Of a stretch of DNA of 64,000 nucleotides, positions 10,980-21,699 are shown in pieces. How positions within the stretch are numbered: position 1 is the first letter of the stretch; the number at the start of each line of letters is the position of its first letter. The notes beneath the pieces are model-generated. The model saw nothing but the letters and a program-made list of their open reading frames with translations. It did no database searches and had not been told where the DNA came from. The stretch is from Dipteris shenzhenensis (taxonomy: Eukaryota > Polypodiophyta > Polypodiopsida > Gleicheniales), in the NCBI GenBank assembly GCA_047967505.1, contig CM106538.1; one strand, written 5' to 3'. The position numbers and the translations under genes were made by a program.

Positions 10980-11268
10980 TATGGGAAAAAACACTCTCTG
11001 TAAAACGTCACTATAGGAAACTGTCTCAGTGTCACTATATAGCGACCATTCACAAGTCTAATAAGTATCACTATATAGCGACCATTTACAAGTCTAATAA
11101 GTGTCGCTATATAGCGACGCTCTTTAAACGTCGCTATACAGTGACACTTGCCTAATGTCGCTATATAGTGACACTTGACAAATCCCACTTTGGTTATCAA
11201 TGATTAGTGCCCTGTGCACGCTAAACATCGGTGCTTAATCGTCGCAATAGGACCCGTGTGTAGTAGTG
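10980..11268 (+). repeat. 3' subterminal region and terminus of CACTA element 1
   Basis: From 10990 to 11180 there are five or six variants of GTCGCTATATAGCGAC. The sequence ends GACCCGTGTGTAGTAGTG at 11268, the inverse complement of CACTACTACACACGG, the start of the second element at 26955. CACTA elements are defined by such CACTA ends. The matching 5' terminus of this element was not found. Confidence 0.9.
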
Positions 11269-12897
11269 AAAGATTGATTGAGTTGCAGCTCTTTGGGATG
11301 GACATGAAGCTTCAGTGGAGTTTCAAGATAGTATGCTTAAAATTCTATTTGGAGATATGGGTGGTCCTAGGTCTGCAACACATGAAGGCGCAAAAAGATC
11401 GATTCTAAGTAAAATATTGGTCCAACTTCTAGAAACATGGGATGGAAGTCTAAATGGAATAACTCTTCCCACATGTTGGGAGCAATTAAGTACTATGTTG
11501 ACAAGGCTTGGAATGGTTGAATCAAAGAGATATAGAATATGTCAAGGAAAGGAGGATTCCATACATCCTCCGATACTCTATCTACCAAGCAAAGAGGATG
11601 CTTATAGTGCTAACACTATTGAATGTCAATGTAATAAAAATGTCGCTGGAAAGAGAAAATTAAAGCGTGATTGTTTAACATGTTGTAAGAAGTGTGAGAA
11701 ATGTGTAGTGCCTAGAAAGGAAATGTTATATTTTGACTACATTTCGATTGGTGAACAATTGAAACTACTTACTAAAAGTAGATCTTTATGCCACAAATTA
11801 TTGGAAATGTGGCAAAATAAAGACAAATGGTTGGTATCGAACAATTCTAATGACAATATTAGAATTAATGAGTTTTGGGATGGCAATAAATGTAAAAGTG
11901 TTAAAGAGTTTTGGGATCCAAAATCGGAGTTTGAGTTAACGTTGGTATGTGAGAAGGAGTATTGCAAACAAGCTTATAAACATGGCCATCTTCACTTAAA
12001 TTGGAAGCACTTTTGGAGGGTTGGAAAGAACGTGAGAAAATTTACAAATTTGATTGCAAGGCTTGTCGAGCTTTGATACAAGGTCCCCAAAGACTCTGTA
12101 AGGTAAATTTTTTACATATATACTATGTATGATCTCTAATTAATTTATGTTCGAGGATTCCACATAGTATTGTACTCTAAATGTGTCTTTGTTTACATAT
12201 ACAAGGAGATCCATGCAATTTTGCTCTCTAATTGCACTGGGATGGGTTCCAGACATCAAGAACAACCCAAAAGAATTGAGACATCAAGAACAACTCAAAA
12301 GAATTGTGGCATCATCGAGATTGTGGAAAGAAGTCCATAATTGGAGCAATACCAGTCTTGTTTATTCCATTTAGTTGCAAAAAAATTATAGGAAGCTTAA
12401 GAAAACTCTTTCATGTTTTTATGAAACCTTTGATAGATGAATTAGAAAGTTTGTTCATACATGGAATTGATATAGATTTCAATCATCTAGTGCCTTTAAT
12501 TTTTGGACATGATAGCTCTTTTTCCCAAACCTTCAAAGCATGTGCTATGCTTATGATAGTGACTGGTGACCATCCACCTCAATGTAAGATTGGAGCTTTT
12601 AAAGATGGTGGCCAAGCTTTTTGTCGTAGAGACAAACCTATAGCTACTTTAGAATGTGAAGGATCGAGTTGATACCTTTATGACCAAAATAGATTCCAAT
12701 TCAGATATGCTCCAACCAAGAGGTCCACAAAAGATATGTTGAGAGACTTGCTTCTTGCAGAGCAAGCAAGCACTCAAATGCAACGTGAAGACATTCTCAA
12801 AGAGGCTGGTCTTTCAGGTAGATCATCTCTATGGAGATTATATGATCTTTATGGGTTTGACTTATCTCTTGATCTTGTGTACGATTGTATGCACATA
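11269..12897 (+). pseudogene. 5' half of a second transposase-like gene (element B), interrupted
   Basis: The frame from about 11315 to 12076 reads GDMGGPRSATHEGAKRSILS, a Cys-rich block (CQCNKN, CLTCCKKCEKC), then YFDYISIGEQLKLLTKS, HKLLEMWQNKDKWL, ELWDG-like EFWDGNK and FWDPKSEF. This order resembles large eukaryotic CACTA-related transposases with a zinc cluster followed by a WDG/FWDP block. Further pieces are KPLIDELESLFIHG, CAMLMIVTGDHPPQ (12440-12590) and SSLWRLYDLYGFDLS (12820-12870). Reading stops at YDCMH because a 9.5-kb element is inserted at 12898. The continuation lies beyond 22376. Stops and shifts near 12076 and 12672 show it was already decaying. Family assignment is by motif memory only. 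Confidence 0.65.
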
Positions 12898-12933
12898 CTC
12901 ATTAGGGGAGAATTGGGGTCTCAAAAGGGCCTC
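12898..12933 (+). repeat. left terminal inverted repeat of element C
   Basis: Starts CTCATTAGGGGAGAATTGGG and ends AAAAGGGCCTC. All 36 bases are complementary to 22341-22376. Confidence 0.95.
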
Positions 12934-13344
12934 CAATTAGTGTTTCCTAATTTCAAGGGATTAGAGAGTGATTTGAGGTGTACCAATGAGAGTGCTAGAA
13001 GGTGTGGGGCAATGGTATGTTGAGGTGGAGGGTCGGTAGGCCTGCAAAGAGCCCCTATTGGTTGCTCCCCTTACACTAGGGACCACCCAAACCATCCCCC
13101 CCCTCTTAACCCATGTTTGACCCTCCTACCAGGTGCACCTCCCCACATGAGCCCAAAACTGCCTTCAATGGGATGGTAGGGCCATTGTGGCAAATTTTTC
13201 TTCTCCCCTCCCTCTTTCTAGGAACTCTAGCCCCCACTGTTCTGGTCTAGCCTGCCAAATCACTCATATTTGAACCAAATCCCATGCATTTTCCCTTTCC
13301 CCTCTCTTTCTCTACTCCCTCCTGCTCTGGCCTGCTTACTGCAG

Positions 13345-13346
<2 letters not shown>

Positions 13347-13389
<43 letters not shown>
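13347..13389. repeat. (TC)n microsatellite
   Basis: A pure TC run of about 43 bases upstream of the first plus-strand gene of element C. A similar CT tract could serve as a pyrimidine-rich leader, but that is speculation. Confidence 0.95.
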
Positions 13390-13390
<1 letters not shown>

Positions 13391-13565
13391 CTCTTCCTCT
13401 CCTGTGCCTTTGTTGGAGCTGCTCTGTCCCTCTTCTTCTCCCTCTCATGTGCCTCTGTTGATGTTGCTCTGTCCCTCTCCTTCTCCCTCTCCTGTGCCTC
13501 TACTGCTGCTGCTCTGTCCCTCTCCTTCTCCCTTTTTTGTGCCTCTGTTGGAGCTGCATTGCCTT
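13390..13565. repeat. 48-bp minisatellite, about 3.5 copies
   Basis: Units carry GCTGCTCTGTCCCTCTCCTT followed by CTCCCTCTCCTGTGCCTCT. The reading frames across it are Pro/Ser/Leu/Val low-complexity peptides and probably not coding. Confidence 0.85.
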
Positions 13566-13602
13566 GTGTAGGAGTCCCATTCTTGCTGTTGCAACCTCTA
13601 CA

Positions 13603-14479
13603 AGCATGGTGAGGAGAAAGGCTACAAGACCACGCAATGCTGCGACCTCTTGTGTCTTCCGCAACACCAAAAATGCATTGGATGAGTGGATCCCTTGCAC
13701 CTATAGGTTAAATGATTGGATAGTGATGAAAGGATCAGCCAAAGGTCTACATAAGCTTCCCAAGAGCAAGAGAGGTGACATCTTGCATGAGTGGAAGGGG
13801 TTCATCTTGAAGTTCAAGTTTGGGAAGAAAGGATGGCTCGCAAAAGTGCAACATGTTTACATGGGAAAAGATATGTGGCTTTCTCCATCATTCAATCAAT
13901 CTAGGATACCATCACACTGTGAGCCTTTCTATCTATGTACCTTTTTCACCTGTAAGTGTAATGAGTCCATTTGGAAATTTTGTGTTTGGTTTCTAAGAGC
14001 TCTTATTCATGGTGGCAGATGTTTTTCCTTCAGACCTCGAGGAGTGGGAACTAGTTGAATCATTCATAGGCAAGTTCATTGCGATTCATAAGGATTTAGG
14101 TAAGCAAATGCATGTCGGGGAGAAGTTGGCCTCCTTGCAAATGAAGAATGTGTATTGGTATAATGCAACATACATCACTCCAATGACATCATCAAGCTAT
14201 GGCCATCTGCAAACCATTGCACCACCACAACTTCAAGACATGGATTGCAGCAATGTGGACTCGAGGACATTGCAATCGTACAAGGACAAGATTGCAAAGG
14301 ATGTGGGCATGGCCATGAAGTTTACATTTGGATCCAAATGGGCAAGGTTATCTTGGTTTATGCCTCTGCACATTTTTGCTTCTTTATTTCAGAGTATACA
14401 TATGCATAGAACAAAAACTATGTGGTCGTGTAAGCGTGTAGATGAAAATGCTCTTGAAGATTTACTTGGGATGAATTAG
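13603..14479 (+). CDS. unrecognised two-exon protein gene in element C
   Basis: From the ATG at 13603 the frame reads MVRRKATRPRNAATSCVF, then NALDEWIPCTYRLNDWIVMK and LPKSKRGDILHEWKGF. A GTAAGT donor at 13952 and a GGTGGCAG acceptor at 14018 join CTFFT to a second exon reading VFPSDLEEWELVESFIGKF to the stop at 14479. The joined protein is about 270 residues, basic at the N-terminus, without signal peptide or membrane segment. The open frames meeting exactly at good splice borders support a real gene. I do not recognise the family. Its place in element C, opposite to the transposase-like gene, suggests a transposon accessory protein such as a DNA-binding partner, but that is inference. Confidence 0.55.
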
Positions 14480-15330
14480 GGAACCAGGTCAGGTGACCAA
14501 AAGGGTGATGTCTTTCAATGTCATGCATGTAAAGACAATGTGGTTATTAGATACCATTTGTCATGCCAAATGTTGTATTTAGCTTTTCAATATAGGTGGT
14601 GGAAGAAAACAAATGGCCGGTGGCTTCCCCCTAGACTCTAATGATGAAGACAATACGGGGGTAAGTTTGTCTATTGATGTTGAAGAGGGAGATGTCAAGA
14701 ATGTGAATGTCACATCGTAATGGACTCTAAGGGATGTGCGAGAACACCTATTGGTCATGGAGGATGGCATGTCAGAGTCCTTGTACTTTACCTTAAATGG
14801 CGGTAAGATCAGCTGCCGTGTGGAGAAGTGCATGCATAGTGCCAATTTCATTCCTCCTGCAACTTTGAAGATTGCTAACAATGTGTTTGACTAGTGCTGC
14901 ATCTAATTTTTTGTCTGTCAAATCCTAGTTATTGCTTCAAAAGATGATGGACAATTAATTTAAAATGTTATTTCTTTTAATGTTTTCTCCTTTCAGTTCA
15001 TGGTGGCAAATGTTTTTCAAAACATTTGGGGATTTTATGATTAATTTTAATTTTTAGGGTTTTGATATATATTAAGGGGTAAGAGCCCTTTTTACATCAC
15101 ATTCTCACTTTCACATTTAGAGAGCCATAGAAACTCCCATCCTTAGAAGTTACTCCCTACATCAACTGCTATTTTCCATGGATTCAGCTAGAACTTCGTT
15201 CCATGACTTCATCTCACGAACTGCATTTGTAGATCATGAGGAAGCGCTATTTTTAGTGTTTGATAGGACTTTAGATGTCCTAGGCACATATATGTGAGCC
15301 AAGGATGACTTCTCAGATCTCATCCTTTAC
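14480..15330 (+). other. weakly coding stretch of element C
   Basis: Fragments of open frame occur, such as GDVFQCHACKDNVVIRYH at about 14500 and WTLRDVREHLLVMEDGMSES (14720-14780) continuing to ANNVFD at 14894. They are separated by stops. From 14900 to 15330 the DNA is AT-rich, with TATATATTAAGGGGTAAG at about 15066 that could be a promoter for the next gene. No confident gene. Confidence 0.4.
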
Positions 15331-16665
15331 ATGCAAGATCATTTCTCAAATTTTTCCTATACACTTGACCACACTTCAAAGAGATGGGTTCCCATAGATT
15401 ACATAAAGTATCTGTTCGTAGAGGAACCCAAGTTTGTAAAGTGCTTGGCCAGCTTTTGTGACAACCTTACAGATGAAGGGTTTAGGACAGTCGAAGTTCA
15501 AGACATCCTACACACATACAGGCACCAAATTCCTTTCATGGGAGATGACATTCATCTTCCTTCTCTAAAAAGGAAATTTAGAGGAAGAAGCCTCATCGTC
15601 TAGCACCCCCTCTATTAGAACTGCTGATCTAGTCATCCCTAGACTAGACTCGGACATCTACATGGAAGAGAGTCTTGATGATCCAATAGAGGAGATGGAA
15701 GCAGCTCAAGCATTGAGCCTACTTCAAGAGCCCCCAGTAGAGCAAGAATCTTCATTGGAGACCATTGACCTAGACTCAGAATTATGGTCCTTGTCCCCCC
15801 TCATCATCGATGGAGAAGAGTACGTATCCCTCCATGACATAGAGATTCTTTTTGGACTACGAGAGGATGAGGCACTCGGAGTCCTATTGGGGTTCGATGT
15901 TGACACAAGTGTCAAAGATCCCAGGGTTTTAGGTACTAAAGACTAGACAATGGAAGACTTTCTCTTAACGATGCTGGTTTTAATGAGGGATGCAGACATG
16001 TCCGTATACGATGCACAACCCTCTCATGCAGAAGCTTCCACCTCCAACACAGGTCAGGAGAAAGCATCCACCTCCCAAATGGAACATCACACAGCACCTG
16101 GTTCCATCAACATTGCAAATGAGGAAGGGGTAGAGGCCAACGACGCTGTAGTGGTAAGTTCGAACAATATTTTTTATTTTGATGTTTTTTCAATATAATT
16201 TGTCTTGTCGGTCTTCTAATGTTTGTTGAATTGTTGCAGGATGCATTTGAGCTTGATGAATTCTCATCTCGATGGCGTAATGTTCACAGCACATTTGGGG
16301 GAGATCATTCTTTGACCCATTACCTTGGAAAAGTCACAGAGCATATCGTGGTCTTTCATGGCAAATTTTCTCCTCGAGGTCCTTCGGAGCTGCTGAAGTG
16401 CAAGGCATTATTGCGCACTATTGGATACTCCAACATCACTCAGAATGCTGACAAAGTCATTTTGGTACACCGCCTAGCCAATATCAATGCCTTTGGATTG
16501 AACATTCATGGCATAGCATTGACGGCAACGGCTATGTCTTTAGCAGTAGAAGAGGAGGATGTTAATGCTGTTGTGGCTAGATTTATATCTAGGAATCCAC
16601 TAGGGGATTCAAAGACCCCTATTCTAGATGTACTCGAACTAGCCAAGAAGAAAGATAGCCTGTGA
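15331..16665 (+). CDS. unrecognised multi-exon gene in element C, partly broken
   Basis: Three open blocks follow one another. 15331-15603 contains SKRWVPIDYIKYLFVEEPKF. 15662-15946 is acidic and contains DLDSELWSLSPLIIDGEEYV. The 15950-16153 block is Ser/Thr-rich. A clean intron, GTAAGT at 16154 to TTGTTGCAG at 16239 (86 bp), joins NDAVV to DAFELDEFSSRWRNVHSTFG, and the frame then stays open to the stop at 16663-16665 (ending AKKKDSL). Stops at 15601-15660 and 15944 interrupt the upstream part, so the gene may be a pseudogene or may have further introns. I do not recognise the family. No zinc finger, transmembrane or nuclease motif is visible. Confidence 0.5.
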
Positions 16666-16891
16666 GGCCTTTTGTATATATAAACATATATTTAAATGGA
16701 TATTTCAATGGATACATGACTACACGTCTTTATTATTTATTTTAAGTTATCATTGCTTGTCATGAATTCCATTGTATTTTGTTTAAGTCGTTGATGATAT
16801 ATTTTCTCCATCATTTTAATTGTGTTAATTTAATAAATTTCTAGCCAATTTAGTATCATTTTCACCAATTCTGGGTATCAAGAGTTCATTT
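16666..16891. other. AT-rich spacer
   Basis: Follows the stop of the preceding gene and contains TATATATAAACATATATT at about 16675. No gene is visible. It could be the 3' untranslated region and terminator of that gene. Confidence 0.5.
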
Positions 16892-17149
16892 CTGTCAAAT
16901 CCTAAAGGAATTTCACCGTCGCACAGAAGGGAAAAGTTTCCGGCATGTTGCCATGACCCCATAAAGCCCAAAACCCATCACGGCACGAATTTGGGCATAG
17001 TTGCCAACCACGGCACGAATTTGGGCACTTTGGCAAGTCAGAATGCCCAAATTTGCATCGTGGTCGGTTTTAGGCTTTCTGGGGTCCTGGTGACGTGTCG
17101 GACACTTTTCCCTTCTGCACAATGGTGAAATTCCTTCAAGATTTGACAG
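16892..17149. mobile_element. 258-bp foldback (MITE-like) inverted repeat
   Basis: CTGTCAAATCCTAAAGGAAT at 16892 pairs with the complement of ATTCCTTCAAGATTTGACAG ending at 17149. Pairing continues inward through ACAGAAGGGAAAAGT and the GACCCCATAAAGCC/GGCTTTCTGGGGTC region to a small centre, so nearly the whole unit folds into arms of about 110 bases at roughly three-quarters identity. Two direct copies of CCACGGCACGAATTTGGGCA-like sequence lie in the left-central part. The structure is that of a foldback MITE nested inside element C. No target duplication could be fixed. Confidence 0.8.
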
Positions 17150-17332
17150 AATTCAAAACTTAACTTAAAATGATCATTTACTGCAAGCATTGAAATGGAA
17201 AATATACAACAATGCGAGAGTATAGAGAGTGTCGATATATTTTATTTAAAAAAATTGACCCTTGGGCCTTAGAAGATAGTGCCTTCAAGGGCAGGGGGTG
17301 GTCTAAGTCTTAAGAGTGGGATGCAAGAGAAT

Positions 17333-18372
17333 CTAGGGCTTCAAACTTGGGTCACTCCGTAGCCGCTTTGCTAGAGTCATGTCCTTGTCCATGACCGTGA
17401 TGCGCTTTGCATGGATGGCACACAAGTTGGCATCTTCGAACAGAGCAGTGGTCACTTGCTCTACAGCCTCCTGGAGCACCCCCATAGCTCTTGTGCTAAA
17501 GCGCACGTCATCCTTGTATCCCTATGCGATCTCCCATACCACACGTTGGAAGGGAGCATGCGGGACCAATTTGTCGGTGGTCTTTTGCATTTGCCTGATC
17601 TCCCTCAGGGCCCGCGCTCATGGTTTTGCTCAGTATGGCTTCTAACTCTTGGTGGGGGCCTTATAGGTACTCGAACACCTTCCCATGGCCTCCTGTCTGC
17701 CTTGAACTTCTTCCGTTGCTTCTGTCTGTGTTGGTCCTCCTCCGAGTCCTCCTCTCACTAACGTCTAGAGATTTGGCCTTCTTTGGGATGGGGCTTCCTC
17801 GGAGTCTACTTTACCTTGCTCATGGGCACAGGGGTCATCTCTGCCATGGGCTGTATCTCCAGGAGAGGGAAGATGGTGCTCTTCTTGGCAGTCTATTGAC
17901 CCTCAAGAAGCCTCTCTATATCCGGGGGGTTATCGAACACATTTTGTTCGATCGGGAGAGGGATCTCATGGGGAGGGGAAGGCCGAGGGGAAGGCTGAGG
18001 GGAAGGTTGAGGGGAAGGCTGAGGGGAAGGCTAAGGGTCAGTCAGGCTAAGGGGAAGGTTGAGGGTCATGCTGAGGCTGAGGCTAAGGGGAAGGCTGAGG
18101 GGAAGGCTGGGGAGAAGGCTAAGGGGAAGGCTCATGCTCTTGGGGCTGGGGAGTGGGCTCATGGGACCAGGGAGGAGAAGAAGGCTCAGGAGACTGGGGA
18201 GTGGGCTCATGGGACTTGGGGGAGTTGGGGGAGGGCTCACGAGAGTCAAGGGAGGCACCACCGTGGACCGGGATAGGTTCATGTGTGTGGATGCCATGGA
18301 GGTGGTGGAGCTAGAGGAGGAAGGGTGGAGGTGGCATCCAGTGGGTCTAGCAGTGTTCTTCACTCTTGCCAT
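17333..18372 (-). pseudogene. degenerate histone H3-like gene with an extended low-complexity tail
   Basis: On the minus strand, 17659-17333 translates in one frame as an H3 histone fold: ALREIRQMQKTT (aN helix), PFQRVVWEIA, a stop where H3 has Gln, [20 protein letters not shown] (a1-loop1-a2), [31 protein letters not shown], ending in TAG. Upstream, an ATG at 18372 starts MARVKNTARPTG, like the H3 tail start MARTKQTARKSTGG. Between them lies about 700 bases of Pro/Ser/Leu-rich minisatellite sequence and an acidic/basic block (EEDSEEDQHRQKQRKKF). At least two stops (TGA for CGA, TAG for CAG) fit C-to-T decay, and a frame shift precedes ALREIR. Loop 1 has ordinary H3 length, which argues against a canonical CENH3. 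It lies inside element C and is probably a captured or domesticated histone-like gene now dead. Confidence 0.75.
17972..18140. repeat. GGGGAAGGCTGA minisatellite
   Basis: About twelve imperfect 12-bp units (AGGGGAAGGCTG and variants). Translated on the minus strand they give the LPLS or PSPQ repeats of the histone-like tail. Expansion and contraction here would shift the frame easily. Confidence 0.9.
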
Positions 18373-18419
18373 TGAATAATGAGTTAGGGTTTTTTTTAAC
18401 TTTTTATAAGGGCCCATCA

Positions 18420-18775
18420 TGTTTTGACATCCCTTTTAATTACATTTAGGGTTTCATCATGCCCCCTGCCCCTTCAAACCCCCCCCACCCTCGTCGCCCT
18501 CCCCCCCCCTTGCCCTCTCCCTACTTGTCCCACCCACACCCGTTGCCCTCCCCCATACCCCCATCCCCCCCTCCCCCCACCCTTACTACCACTCCACCCC
18601 TCCGCTTGCCCCACCCCATGCCCCTCCCTTCTCTCCCCCCTCCTTCACCATGTCCCCACTTTCCCCAACGTCATGTGAGTACAAAAATTGTGGTCAAAAT
18701 AAGCAAGATATTAAAGAGTGAGTACACAAATTGTGGTCAAAATAAGTAATATATTTATTTCATATTTGTATACAA
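18420..18775. repeat. C-rich low-complexity tract and spacer
   Basis: 18460-18665 is about 70 percent C (runs of CCCCCCC, CCACCC), followed by a duplicated GTGAGTACAAAAATTGTGGT / GTGAGTACACAAATTGTGGT pair at 18674 and 18719. No gene is visible. The G-rich minus strand could form quadruplexes. Confidence 0.8.
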
Positions 18776-21371
18776 TTACACCATAGCTTCTGTTGGTGGT
18801 TGGACCCATCTGCTCCCTTCTCTCACTCTAGCTTGCAACCAATGTGCAACTCCTTGACTCCCTATGGATGCTTTCCAAGCACTATGCCTTCTATTCTTTG
18901 ATACAATTTGAACTGCTTTTGCAAGTTCTGATGCCTTTGCCTTTTCAAGCTTCAAAGTCCTTCCTAGTAAACATCTAAAAAACCAGTCGAACATCTCATG
19001 CAATGCATTGCTACGAGTGACACCACCACCATGCCTTGAGTTCTTGAAGTAGGCTACCTTGGCTCTATAGTGCAAGTTCTCCATGCCTTGTGTATTCCAA
19101 ATTGACAAAGGAGCCCAATTTTGTACAAATCATGGTCCGTGTGCATAGAGAATATGCTGCAAATAGGATGAGAATCAAATCAGCAACAAAAATTGTTTAT
19201 AAAGCAAGTGCTAAATATTATGATGGTGCCAAGATTACCATGTAATGTGTAATGTGTGACTCCCCCCATGCTTTCACCATTAATTGCATAAACTTTCACA
19301 ACCATCCTGAACCTTTCATAATACATCTCATCGATTTGAACCTGGCGAAGCAATTTTATCAATGCATCTACCTTTGTCCATACTTTAGCTCTCAAAGTTG
19401 CTACTTGAGGATGAGAAGCCTTATTGGTCGTGCATTCACACAATGCTTTCTAGTATTCCCAACCCAAACAACGTTGAGACAATGTATGTTTGTCTTTGCC
19501 GAGATAGTGGTTTGATAGGAATCTCCTTGCCTTCCCTCCACCCATGGACACTTTTGCAGGAAGATTCTGTGTTGCCCCAGATATTTTCTTATCCTCCTTA
19601 AGTTTGACATGTCCTCCATGGAATCCCATCTCTGATAACAACTTCTCAGCTTCTACAATGCACCATGCAGATACTTCTTGCGGAATTAAATTCCAAGCAT
19701 AAACAAGATGCAAATACAACAACTTATCAAGTACACGCAAGTGGGATGGGTAAGATAGGATCCCACTTTGGATCCTTCTTGTCGTGATTCGGAGCTTGCA
19801 TTTGGCTGCAAGATAGAATGCCATTCTCCCATTGTAAGCCAGCCTTTTGCTTACATTGCAAACACATGCAATAAAGGCATGTGTTCATTGCATTTGCCCC
19901 TTTATCTCAACCATGCAAGCACTTAAGGGTTTTCAAATCACCAGCAAGATGCCATTCAACTTGAAAGGTTCCATGGGCATCAACTGTCAATGTTTGCCCT
20001 TCCTCTTGTCTTCGGATGGTCGATGGGATTCCTGTTCTATCTAGAACCCACTTCAATGTCTCATGGCACTCTTTTGGAGTCTGAAATGCTGCAAGCCACC
20101 ATAAATCTTTCTCTGATTGCACTGAGAAATCTTGCTCTACTTCTTCATCCCCTTGAACAAAGGCTAGGGCTTTATTCATAATGCAGATGCTGACTCTCTC
20201 TAACTTGTGTTCTTTTACCAATTGAGCTTCATCCATTTTGATGACAAATATGAGCTTTCCATTGCAATGTGTACAACAAAAGAGAAAAATCATTAGGATA
20301 AACATGATATAGGAAATGAACTAAGTAAAGTGCAATGCTATAATGGTTTTCCTCTTACCATCTTCTCTCATGCCATAGAATTTGACCATTGCTTGTTGCA
20401 GTTTCTCAACATCTAAGTAGACATTGTTGAAAGCATTCATATCAAAGGTTTGCAAGCCAGATTTCTTTTTACTCTTCCAAGTCATTGTGCCCCTTATGCA
20501 ATGGTACCCTCCAAGCATTTCTCTTGCACATTGGTTTGTTTCTCGCCATGCACATCTCACAGATCAAGGTGTGGGTAGGGGCACTATAGACTTCTTATAC
20601 TTTCCCAAAATAGTAGACTTGAAATTTTTGAAAACAGATGTGTAAGCTTCACGACTTACACCGGCAATATCACAAGCTGCAAGCATCTCCTTTGCATCCA
20701 CAATATCCTTCAAGTCCTTCATCGCCTCCTCAGCAACTTGCACATGTAGGCACTTGTGTCTTGGGTCCCTTATATCCCAATGACATTGCTTGACTTTAAT
20801 AAACTAGCTAGAGCATATGAACAGTCAATATCATCCCCGTCCGTTCTTCCCATCACATCTTCCATGAAGTTCCTAAAGAAGAACACAATAAAAACTTAGT
20901 CACAAACAGTGTGGCACAAAAGAGTGTAATCTCATTGGAACATTTGATAACCAACCTTGTAGCCCGGACTCTCCTCTTTCTAGCACCACCAGTGGGTGAC
21001 AATGCATCCATGCTATGTAAGTACCTTGTTTTCCTCTCCTTCAATCCCAAAGGTGTTTCTTTCATCTTTTGCACTCGTTCTTCTGCCTTCTCTCGTTCCT
21101 TCTCTACAGCTCATCCTACTTGATTGTATATAGATCTTTCCAAGCCTTTTTTGGACTCAGCTAGCTTACAGAGTGACTCTTCTAATTTATGTCGCTCTAA
21201 GTCCAATGCATTTCACTCCAAGTCCAATGCTTTGGCTTTATCATAAAGATCCTGGTTCTCCCTTTGAAGATCCTGCATAGAGTTATGCATTGCAACAATG
21301 GTGCTATTTCCTAAATGTGCTAGCATCTCTGCTTGGGCTCTGCGCATCTCGCTTGCTTGCATAGCCATTGA
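18776..21371 (-). pseudogene. transposase-like gene of element C
   Basis: Minus-strand blocks in order: a coiled-coil start from an ATG at 21371 (MAMQASEMRRAQAEMLAHLG, MQDLQRENQDLYDKAKALDL); KEREKAEERVQKMKETPLG and GGARKRRVRATR to about 20950; a spacer with DIAGVSREAYTSVFKNFKS (20670-20620); QTFDMNAFNNVYLDVEKLQQ (20450-20390); a core block with DRTGIPSTIRRQEEGQ, FQVEWHLAGDLKTLKCLHG and NTCLYCMC (20040-19850); KLLYLHLVYAWNLIPQEVSA and GHVKLKEDKKISGAT (19720-19580); QIDEMYYERFRMVVKVYA (19340-19290); and a C-terminal block QGMENLHYRAKVAYFKNSRH (19090-19030). The GDLK, CxYC and QGMENLHYRA order resembles large eukaryotic cut-and-paste transposases with a late asparagine/histidine block. I cannot name the superfamily. 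Several stops are present. It is the best candidate for the protein that moved element C. Confidence 0.6.
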
Positions 21372-21699
21372 TTAAGCATTGTTTAACCGATTGCAATAAC
21401 CAAGCAACCCCGCATTTCCATTTCCAACAAACCGAACTAGCTCATGCATTGTATGGAAAGGAGGGCTCTTTTGGTTGGCAGGATCTAAAGGATACAAGGA
21501 TCCTTCTACCCAAAGGTCGAGATGCTTCTTTCCTTGCGAATGAAGACTGTGGATTTTGGAAGCTCCCCTCAATCCTAGACTACGTGTGCTTGCATATTCA
21601 GCCTCCAACTCTAAGTGAACCTGGTACTTGTTGGAGACGTCCTCAAATGGTGCCATGACTAAAGGAGTGTAGAGAAGGAGAAGGTGTGGAGATGCAGGC

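Noticed and set aside
17333-17659. Centromeric histone CENH3
   Set aside because: Loop 1 (GYKDDVRF) has the length of ordinary H3, without the insertion usual in plant CENH3, and the a1-a2 residues follow H3. Kept only as an H3-like pseudogene.
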